The position numbers and the translations under genes are program-made. A DNA stretch of 64,000 bases, taken from PoT sp049331405 (GTDB lineage Bacteria > Planctomycetota > Planctomycetia > Isosphaerales > Isosphaeraceae). Positions within the stretch are counted from its first letter, which is position 1. Each line of letters starts with the position of its first letter. Shown in pieces: positions 57,768 through 64,000 of the stretch. Below the pieces are notes generated by a model. The model did not search any database. It saw only the letters and a program-made list of their open reading frames with translations, and was not told the DNA's origin. Location: positions 8,680,001 through 8,744,000 of the forward strand of contig NZ_CP186274.1 of the NCBI RefSeq assembly GCF_049331405.1. Direction: 5' to 3'.

Positions 57768-57818
57768 GCGAGGGCCGTGAAGGGCAAAAACGCCCTTCAC
57801 GGCCCTCGCTCATTTTTT
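57768..57818 (+). terminator. Terminator after the NGPVWG repeat gene
   Basis: Perfect 18-bp stem (GCGAGGGCCGTGAAGGGC with GCCCTTCACGGCCCTCGC, AAAAAC loop) followed by CATTTTTT at 57811-57818. Confidence 0.95.
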
Positions 57819-57842
57819 CCCCGCCTCAACGAGTTGAGCGAG

Positions 57843-58817
57843 TCATACCAGGCGGAACCGATCCCCGTCGATCACGATCCGACGACGCCCCTTGAACTGG
57901 TCGTAGACCCGCCCCATCTCCTCGATGTCATCGAACCAGCCGACGACATACGCGGCCCCGAAGCTCTCGCCCGCCTTGATCGCCTTGCCGTGCAACTCCT
58001 CGATGAAGCAGACATACCCGCGCTGATGACACCAGGCCTCGCTGACCATCGCCGGGTCGAGCGTCATCCCCGCCAGCCACGGCCCCGGCTTCCCGTCGAC
58101 CTTCACCTGATAGGCTCGGATCATCCGGGTCGGCACATGCCCTTGACGTCTCCGATACAGATAGCGCTCGTCGGGGGCGAAGTCCCCAACGAACGCGGAC
58201 GAAGGGATCGTCCGATCGAGATAGCTCAGGTACACCTGCGCAAACTCTTCTCCGCCCTTGTGCTTGATATGCCCTGGCATGTCGATCCGATAGAAGATGT
58301 TCTCGACGTCGTTGACGCTCACGATCGCCTCGCTGCTCAGGACGTAGCGCACGCCTGGCCGGAAGACAAGCGTCTGTTCCCAGGTCGAGCCGGCCTTGAG
58401 GCCAGGCGCGGCCAGGGTGTAGCGGAACCGGAGTTTGATCGCGACGAAATCCTTGCCCTGGATCACCTCCGCGGGAAGCTCCTTCGCCTGGGTGCAGATC
58501 TGCGGGCCCTCGACATAATGCTTGGGCAAGTTCCCGTGGTACTTCGCCTCGCGCGAATAATCGTCGTCGGCCCAGCCGGGGGCGAGCAGGAAGTCCATGA
58601 TGTGCAACCCGAACCCGAGGTCGCGGGCGTTCGTCTTGCGATCGAGCAGGCTCCCCGCCGCGACCCCGCTGACGTAACCCTTCGTCTTCACGACGGCCTC
58701 GAGGGCGTCGGTCTCGATCCGGATTTCTGATTCCGACCGATGGACCCGGATTTCGGCAGCAAGGCTCGAAGTGGCGATCGCCAGCGAGACGCATGCGAGG
58801 CATATCCCGGTGCGCAT
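57843..58817 (-). CDS. Secreted beta-rich protein of unknown function
   Basis: 324 residues. Signal peptide (residues 1-20: ICLACVSLAIATSSLAA) then IRVHRSESEIRIETDALEAV and strand-rich sequence with many aromatic and charged residues (FRYTLAAPGLKAGSTW, YVCFIEELHGKAIKAGESFG). It ends in IVIDGDRFRLV. Fold resembles galactose-mutarotase-like or other beta-sandwich proteins only vaguely; no motif secured. ATG at 58817 has AAGGAG six bases ahead. It follows MOSC on the same strand at 58 bases and may be in its operon. Confidence 0.7.
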   Translation of the reverse strand: MRTGICLACVSLAIATSSLAAEIRVHRSESEIRIETDALEAVVKTKGYVSGVAAGSLLDRKTNARDLGFGLHIMDFLLAPGWADDDYSREAKYHGNLPKHYVEGPQICTQAKELPAEVIQGKDFVAIKLRFRYTLAAPGLKAGSTWEQTLVFRPGVRYVLSSEAIVSVNDVENIFYRIDMPGHIKHKGGEEFAQVYLSYLDRTIPSSAFVGDFAPDERYLYRRRQGHVPTRMIRAYQVKVDGKPGPWLAGMTLDPAMVSEAWCHQRGYVCFIEELHGKAIKAGESFGAAYVVGWFDDIEEMGRVYDQFKGRRRIVIDGDRFRLV

Positions 58818-58875
58818 GGGGGCTCCTTGTCGCGAACTGAGGGGCGAGGTCCGGCGAGGGCACTGCGACACTAAC

Positions 58876-59535
58876 TCAGGAGAGCTGCTCTCGCCAGGCG
58901 GCGGAGAGCAGGGGGCAGGCCGCGAGCGCCTGGGCCTCCTCGGCATGCTGGCGGCGGGCGTACATGATCTCGGTGGCGTGCAGGACGGTCCATTCGGGAT
59001 GAGGCCGATCGAGGAGCTGGACTTCGAGCCCCGCCTCGATCTCGGCCTCCTCGAGCACGCGCAAATACCAACCGCTGCGGCCGGTCTTGATGACCCGGGC
59101 CGGCAGGTCCTTGACCTGCCAGCGCCTGGCGAGCTTCCAGCAAGGCTGCCTCGGCTGCGAGACCTGGAACCTCGCCGCGCCGATGGCGTAGGTATCCCCG
59201 ATGCAGACGTCGGCCTCCCAGAGCCCGACGACCGACAGATTCTCGCCGAAGGCCCCGCAGTCCATCTCGGGCCGCTCGAGCTCGGCCCGCCAGCTCGGGT
59301 AATGGTCGGCCGAGTAGGCGAGCACGGCCTTGTCGACCCCGCCGTGGTTGACGAGGTCGGCCTGGCCATCACCGACGACATTGGTCCGCCCGACCCAGAC
59401 GGCCCCGGCGATGGGCTCCTTGTAGAAGCCGCTGGTCCAGGGCCGGGTCCAGGAGTCGTCGGACCCCTCGACCCCGTGATCTCGCGGCAATCCCACCTGG
59501 ATGGAGATCAACCGAGCTTCTGCGACCTCGGCCAT
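58876..59535 (-). CDS. MOSC domain protein, YiiM-like
   Basis: 219 residues. LVNHGGVDKAVLAYSADHY, GAFGENLSVVGL, GDTYAIGAARFQVSQPRQPC and the conserved cysteine in PCWKLARR match the MOSC core of YiiM. The C-terminal helix is usual. YiiM-like proteins transfer sulfur/oxygen via a molybdenum cofactor in reduction of N-hydroxylated compounds. It lies between the radical SAM gene (57 bases upstream) and the secreted protein gene; likely same transcript. Confidence 0.9.
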   Translation of the reverse strand: MAEVAEARLISIQVGLPRDHGVEGSDDSWTRPWTSGFYKEPIAGAVWVGRTNVVGDGQADLVNHGGVDKAVLAYSADHYPSWRAELERPEMDCGAFGENLSVVGLWEADVCIGDTYAIGAARFQVSQPRQPCWKLARRWQVKDLPARVIKTGRSGWYLRVLEEAEIEAGLEVQLLDRPHPEWTVLHATEIMYARRQHAEEAQALAACPLLSAAWREQLS

Positions 59536-59592
59536 CGTGGACCCTCGCCGGCTCCCCAGGATCGAAGGGGCTCGATTCGAGCCCCACTCACG

Positions 59593-61155
59593 TCAGAACG
59601 AGTTGACGATCTTCGCCCCGTCGGCCGACATCTGCGTGGCCATCGTGTAGGCGTGATAATGATGTGCCATCTTGATCACATAAAGCAGGACAGTCCCCGG
59701 GTTCTGCCGCTTCTTGAGGAGTCGCCAGATCCGCTTGCGATACTCCTTGCGGAGCGAGGCCTCGGGGATCGACTGCATCATCCTGATGAAGAGGCCGACG
59801 GCCTGGAGGAGCCAGAGGGATTCCCAGCTGGCCTGCTGCACCCGATGCCGCCGCCAGTACTTCGCCCGGCCCTTGCCGATCTCGATCCCCTGGTCGATGT
59901 AGAGCGCCTCCATCCGCTGGAAGAAGGCCTCGGGCTCGTAGAGGTCGCGCAGGACCTTGAGGTAGCCTTCGCGCAACTCGTCCCGGCCGATCTTGAGCGG
60001 GATGACGTTGGTGCCGTACTCGGGCTCGTCGGAGGGGTCGAGCCGCCCCTCGGCCGCAAGGCGGTCGTGCAGCGGGGTCTTGGGGATCGCGTGGAGCATC
60101 CCCATCATGGTGAGGGCGATCCGGGCGTCCTTGATGAACGTGCGCTGGGCGTCGAAGATCGTGGAGTCGTCGTTGTCGAACCCCATGATCATCCCGCACC
60201 AGACCTCGATCCCGGCGTTCTGGATCCGGTGGACCTTTTCCAGCAAGGTGCCGCCCGCGCGGACGTTCTGGAACTTCTTCGTCTCGCGGAGCGACTCTTC
60301 CTTGGGGCTCTCGATGCCGATGAAGACCGCCAGAATATTGGCGTCGATCATGATCTCCATCAGCTCGGGGTCGTCGGCGAGGTCGATCGAGGCCTCGGTG
60401 AAGAACGAGAAGTAGTACCCGTTCTTCACCTGCCAGGCGACGACGTCGCGCAAGACTTCCTTGATCGCTTTCTTGTTGCCGATGAGGTTGTCATCGACGA
60501 TGAAAACGATCTTCATATTCTGGGCGCGGAGCGCCTCGAGCTCGGCGATGATCTGCGGGCTCGTCTTGATCCGGGGCTTCCGGCCGAACGTCACGATGAT
60601 GTCGCAGAACTCGCACTGGAAGGGGCAGCCACGCGAGAACTGGAGGCTCCCGAAGGCATAATGCCGCGTCTTGAGCAGGTCGAACCGAGGGGTCGGCACC
60701 TTGGCCATGTCCGACTTCTCGAGCTGCTCGTAGCGGATCTGGTGCAGCCCCTGCCTCCACTCCTCGAGGAATCGGGGCCAGGTCTCCTCGGCCTCGCCGA
60801 CGAAGATGACGTCGGCCAGGTCGCCGAAGTATTCCTCGGAGACGGTGATCCAGGGGCCGCCGACCACGACGAAGATCCCCCGGCGCTTCAGCTCGGTGAG
60901 GATCTCCTTCATCCGGAAGCGCTGGACGCTCATCCCGGTGAGGCCGACGATATCCGCCTTCTCGAGGCGCTCGTAGTTGATCGCCTCGACGTTCTCGTCC
61001 ATGAGCGTGACGGTGTGCTCGGCCGGCGTCAGCGCCGCGAGGAGCGGAAGGCAGGCGACCGGCAGGTTCGCCCGCTTGCCCATGAAGGGGAGGGCGTGCT
61101 CCATGCCCCAGTACGAGACCTCGAACCGGGGGTTGATGAACACGATGTCCGCCAT
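59593..61155 (-). CDS. B12-binding-domain radical SAM enzyme (DUF4070 C-terminus)
   Basis: 520 residues. N-terminal cobalamin-binding fold (ADIVFINPRFEVSYWGMEHA, VGLTGMSVQRFRMKEI, FVVVGGPWITVSEEYFGD), a radical SAM core with the cluster motif CPFQCEFCD (CxxxCxxC) after SLQFSRG, and a helical C-terminal DUF4070-type domain. Enzymes of this architecture often methylate unactivated carbons, such as hopanoid C-2 methylase HpnP; the assignment to that activity is not supported here because no hopanoid gene is nearby. ATG at 61155 has AAGGAG nine bases ahead. First gene of a probable operon with MOSC. Confidence 0.92.
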   Translation of the reverse strand: MADIVFINPRFEVSYWGMEHALPFMGKRANLPVACLPLLAALTPAEHTVTLMDENVEAINYERLEKADIVGLTGMSVQRFRMKEILTELKRRGIFVVVGGPWITVSEEYFGDLADVIFVGEAEETWPRFLEEWRQGLHQIRYEQLEKSDMAKVPTPRFDLLKTRHYAFGSLQFSRGCPFQCEFCDIIVTFGRKPRIKTSPQIIAELEALRAQNMKIVFIVDDNLIGNKKAIKEVLRDVVAWQVKNGYYFSFFTEASIDLADDPELMEIMIDANILAVFIGIESPKEESLRETKKFQNVRAGGTLLEKVHRIQNAGIEVWCGMIMGFDNDDSTIFDAQRTFIKDARIALTMMGMLHAIPKTPLHDRLAAEGRLDPSDEPEYGTNVIPLKIGRDELREGYLKVLRDLYEPEAFFQRMEALYIDQGIEIGKGRAKYWRRHRVQQASWESLWLLQAVGLFIRMMQSIPEASLRKEYRKRIWRLLKKRQNPGTVLLYVIKMAHHYHAYTMATQMSADGAKIVNSF

Positions 61156-61368
61156 GTACGAACCGCTCCTTTTTCTACTCGATAGACGCCAAGGGGAACG
61201 GCGGCCGCTGCTCCGACCGAACGCTGAATCTTAACCGATGATATAAGCTGTCGATACGTTCCGGCGAGAATCGCCGAGGTTCCTCGCCATCCGCCGATCA
61301 CTCGCAACACACTGCATCATCTGCAAAAGGATTGCGGACCGGACACATTATGATGATCCTACCCGACA

Positions 61369-62163
61369 TCAACGGTCCTTCCAGACCGGCCGACGCTTCT
61401 GGAGGAACGCCGCGATCCCTTCCTGCGCGTCCGGGTGCAACGCATTCTCGGTCATGACCTCGACGGCCTGCGCGTAGGCCTCGGGCTCATCGACCCCCTT
61501 GAGGTCGTAGTAAGCCCGCTTGCCGAGGGCGATCGCCGAGGGGCTCATCCCCTTGATGACGGTCGTATATTCCCGGATCGCCTCGTCGAGCTCCATCGGC
61601 GGGACGACGAGGTTCACCAGCCCGAGTTCCCTGGCCCGCTCGGCCGTGATCGGGGTCCCGGTGAAGAGCATCTCGAGAGCCGCCTTATCCGGCACCGCGC
61701 GGACGAGGGGGACCATCGGCGTCGTGCAGAAGAGGCCGATCTTCACGCCGGGGGTGGCGAAGGTCGCCTCGCTGGAGGCGACCGCCATGTCGCAGGCGGC
61801 GACGAGCTGGCAGCCGGCCGCCGTCGCGACCCCCTGGACCCTCGCGATCACCGGCTGCGGGAGCCGCCGAAGGCCGAGCATCACCTCCGAGCAGGCCGCG
61901 AAGATGTCGCGATACTCGGCCTCGTCCCGCCCCGTCATCTCGCTGAGGTCATGCCCTGAGCAGAAGACGGACCCTTTGGCCCCGATCACCACGACCCTGG
62001 CCGACGCGTTGGCGGCGACCGTGTCGATCGCCCTCTTCAGTTCCGCGATCAGGCCCCTCGAAAGGGCATTGCGCCGCTCGGGGCGGTTGAGCGTGAAAGT
62101 GACGACCCCGTCCCTGTTGTCGATCTCCAGATTGGGGGGACCGATCCTCGTCGAGGTCGTCAT
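61369..62163 (-). CDS. Crotonase-fold protein, ECHDC3-like, without the catalytic glutamates
   Basis: 264 residues. The fold is an enoyl-CoA hydratase: VTFTLNRPERRNAL, VFCSGHDLSEM (oxyanion hole Gly70), VQGVATAAGCQLVAACDMAV and FATPGVKIGLFCTTPMVPL. The two glutamates that catalyse hydration in crotonase are replaced (Gln119 in AAGCQL and Val140 in TPGVK). This pattern matches the ECHDC3 branch more than hydratases, so hydratase activity is doubtful. Ribosome site GGGGAGGAAG is eight bases from the ATG. It lies 31 bases after the EttA gene, so likely the same operon. Confidence 0.88.
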   Translation of the reverse strand: MTTSTRIGPPNLEIDNRDGVVTFTLNRPERRNALSRGLIAELKRAIDTVAANASARVVVIGAKGSVFCSGHDLSEMTGRDEAEYRDIFAACSEVMLGLRRLPQPVIARVQGVATAAGCQLVAACDMAVASSEATFATPGVKIGLFCTTPMVPLVRAVPDKAALEMLFTGTPITAERARELGLVNLVVPPMELDEAIREYTTVIKGMSPSAIALGKRAYYDLKGVDEPEAYAQAVEVMTENALHPDAQEGIAAFLQKRRPVWKDR

Positions 62164-62194
62164 CGCTCAGCTTCCTCCCCTTGGCGTGGCCTCA

Positions 62195-63868
62195 TCAACG
62201 CGTGAGGGCCTTGTAACGGATCCGATGCGGCTGGTCCGCGTCGATCCCGAGCCGTTCCTTGCGCTGGGCTTCGTAAGTCTGGTAGTTGCCCTCGCACCAG
62301 ACGACCTTGCTATCCCCTTCGAAGGCGAGGATATGCGTCGCGATCCGGTCGAGGAACCAGCGATCGTGGCTGATCACCACCGCGCACCCGCCGAAGTCGA
62401 GCAGGGCCTCCTCGAGCGCCCGGAGCATGTCCACGTCGAGGTCGTTCGTCGGTTCGTCGAGCAGCAGGAGGTTCCCGCCGCTCTTGAGCAGCTTGGCCAG
62501 GTGGACCCGGTTCCGCTCCCCGCCGGAGAGGTTCGAGACCTTCTTCTCCTGGTCGGGCCCCTTGAAGTTGAACTGGGCGACGTACGCCCTCGAGGGCACC
62601 TTCCGCTTGCCGAGCACGACGTTGTCGAGCCCGCCGCTGATCTCCTGGAAGATGGTGTTCTCGGGGTTCAGCGTGTCGCGGTTCTGATCCACATAGGAGT
62701 AGACCACGGTGTCTCCGACGCGGAGCGCCCCGCCGTCCGGCTGCTCCTGCCCGACGATCATGCGGAAGAGCGTCGTCTTGCCGGCGCCGTTGGGCCCGAT
62801 GATCCCGACGATCCCGCCCGGCGGTAGTCTGAACGTCATGTCCTCGACGAGCAGGCGTTCGCCGAAGGCCTTCTTGACGTGATCGGCCTCGACCACGAGG
62901 TCGCCGAGGTGCGGGCCGGGCGGGATCTGGAGGACCACCGCCTCGTCGCGCTTCTCCGACTCCTGCTGGGCTAGCTGCTCGTACCGCTGGAGCCGCGCGC
63001 GGTTCTTGGCGACCCGGGCCCTGGGGGCCATGCGGACCCACTCGAGCTCCTTGGCCAGCGTCTTGCGGCGGGCGCTCTCCGACTTCTCCTCGCGGGCGAG
63101 CCGCTCCTGCTTCTGTTCGAGCCAGGAGGAGTAGTTCCCCTCCCAGGGGATCCCCTGGCCGCGATCCAGCTCGAGGATCCAGCCGGCGACGTTGTCGAGG
63201 AAGTAGCGGTCGTGGGTGATCGCCACGACGGTCCCCGGATAATCCTGCAAGTGCCGCTCGAGCCAGGCGACGCTCTCGGCGTCGAGGTGGTTCGTGGGCT
63301 CGTCGAGCAGGAGGATGTCGGGCCGTTGCAGCAGGACCTTGCAGAGGGCCACGCGCCTGCGTTCGCCGCCGGAGAGAGTGCTGACGTCGGCCTCGCCCGG
63401 CGGCAGGCGCATGGCGTCCATGGCGATCTCGATCCGGCGGTCGAGGTCCCAGCCCTCCGCCGCCTCGATGGCGTCCTGGACCTTGCCTTGCTCCTCGAGC
63501 AGCTTGTCCATCTCGTCGGCGTCGATCGGCTCGCCGAGCTTGGCGTTGATGGCGTCGAAGCGGTTGAGCAGGGTCCGGAGCGGCAGCACGGCCTGCTCGA
63601 CGTTCCCGCGAACATCAAGGCTGGGGTCGAGGGTCGGCTCCTGGGGCACATACCCGATCGTGGTGCCCGGCGCCGGGGCCGCTGTGCCGAGGAAATCCTT
63701 ATCGACTCCGGCCATGATGCGGAGCAGGGTGCTCTTACCCGAGCCGTTCCCGCCGAGGACGCCGATCTTGGCCCCGGGGTAGAACGAGAGCCAGATGCCC
63801 TTGAGGACGTCCTTCTTGGCGTAGGCCTTGGAGAGGTTCTCAATCCTGAAGATATATTGCGGAGGCAT
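62195..63868 (-). CDS. ettA: ABC-F translational factor EttA
   Basis: 557 residues, the standard EttA length. Two ABC domains: first Walker A LGGNGSGKSTLLRIM with signature STLSGGERRRVALCKVLL, second IIGPNGAGKTTLFRMI with LSGGERNRVHLAKLL, each followed by Walker B (LLLDEPTNHLD, LLLDEPTNDLD) and the switch His (THDRYFLDN, SHDRWFLDR). The inter-domain linker carries the basic EQKQERLAREEKSESARR and AKNRARLQRYEQL, with the EttA arm in the first domain. EttA gates the ribosome by binding the E site in its ATP form. First gene of the operon with the crotonase-like gene. Confidence 0.96.
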   Translation of the reverse strand: MPPQYIFRIENLSKAYAKKDVLKGIWLSFYPGAKIGVLGGNGSGKSTLLRIMAGVDKDFLGTAAPAPGTTIGYVPQEPTLDPSLDVRGNVEQAVLPLRTLLNRFDAINAKLGEPIDADEMDKLLEEQGKVQDAIEAAEGWDLDRRIEIAMDAMRLPPGEADVSTLSGGERRRVALCKVLLQRPDILLLDEPTNHLDAESVAWLERHLQDYPGTVVAITHDRYFLDNVAGWILELDRGQGIPWEGNYSSWLEQKQERLAREEKSESARRKTLAKELEWVRMAPRARVAKNRARLQRYEQLAQQESEKRDEAVVLQIPPGPHLGDLVVEADHVKKAFGERLLVEDMTFRLPPGGIVGIIGPNGAGKTTLFRMIVGQEQPDGGALRVGDTVVYSYVDQNRDTLNPENTIFQEISGGLDNVVLGKRKVPSRAYVAQFNFKGPDQEKKVSNLSGGERNRVHLAKLLKSGGNLLLLDEPTNDLDVDMLRALEEALLDFGGCAVVISHDRWFLDRIATHILAFEGDSKVVWCEGNYQTYEAQRKERLGIDADQPHRIRYKALTR

Positions 63869-64000
63869 TGCGAAGCGGGCCCCGGAACCTCACGACATCC
63901 CGCCAGCCCACATGACCGACAGGTTTTTCGGAGTCAGTGACTCAATCTCGACTTGCGTCATCAACAAGTAGACCCGAACGGCTTTCCCGAGGAAAGTCCG
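63869..64000. other. Window end, upstream of ettA
   Basis: About 130 bases. No gene recognised; contains a short palindrome GAGTCAGTGACTC at about 63923-63935. Presumably promoter region of ettA. Confidence 0.4.

Noticed and set aside
56684..57787. Extension of the phosphatase gene upstream of 56683
   Set aside because: The open frame overlaps, antisense, the NGPVWG-repeat gene and encodes Ala/Val-rich sequence with no homology; the signal-peptide start at 56683 fits.

Overview
The window is about 64 kb of high-GC bacterial chromosome. It most likely comes from a planctomycete of the Isosphaeraceae type. This is inferred from the 16S/23S genes together with lineage-typical proteins: a DUF1559 pseudopilin-like protein, a zinc-finger/Ser-Thr kinase/WD40 receptor divergent from an ECF sigma factor, a HAF-repeat PEP-CTERM protein, several small lipoproteins and large secreted hydrolases. 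No phage, insertion sequence, CRISPR array or tRNA gene was found.

Layout. 1-3033 (minus): sugar ABC importer operon (binding lipoprotein, RbsA-type ATPase, RbsC-type permease cut by the window edge). 3581-4897: PhoPQ-related secreted hydrolase. 5371-11058: complete rRNA operon with promoter, boxA sites, 16S, tRNA-less spacer, 23S, 5S and terminator. 11399-14886: Gfo/Idh/MocA oxidoreductase, secreted six-EF-hand protein, YraN nuclease and a small lipoprotein. 15004-23270: hexuronate-type MFS transporter, 1112-residue AsmA/TamB-like envelope protein, STN-like membrane protein, glycosyltransferase 2 and a second MFS transporter. 23385-31724: small helical protein, YheT-type hydrolase, Rrf2 regulator, small secreted proteins, S9 peptidase and an alpha/beta hydrolase. 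32061-41484: YifB/ComM ATPase, DUF429 protein, ACT-domain/Ser-Thr kinase fusion, third MFS transporter, zinc-finger/kinase/WD40 receptor and its divergent ECF sigma factor. 42401-50070: DUF1559 protein, lipoprotein, family-4 uracil-DNA glycosylase overlapping NDH-2, HEAT-repeat protein, MoaB, and an RsmG-SpoU double RNA methyltransferase. 50218-52923: three-gene ABC-2 exporter operon. 53024-58817: PEP-CTERM protein, SGNH-like protein, secreted phosphatase with a C-terminal CxxCH motif, Asn/Gly-rich repeat protein and a secreted protein of unknown function. 58876-63868: MOSC protein, B12-binding radical SAM enzyme, a crotonase-fold protein lacking the catalytic glutamates, and the ABC-F protein EttA.

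Most content is housekeeping plus planctomycete-style signalling and envelope genes. The most unusual item is the sugar-binding lipoprotein at 1972-3033, whose domain order is circularly permuted: the segment that normally ends an RbsB-type protein sits directly after the signal peptide. Other points worth checking are three fusions (ACT-kinase, RsmG-SpoU, phosphatase-CxxCH), a sharp AT-rich island over the Walker B codons of yifB, and the crotonase homologue without catalytic glutamates.
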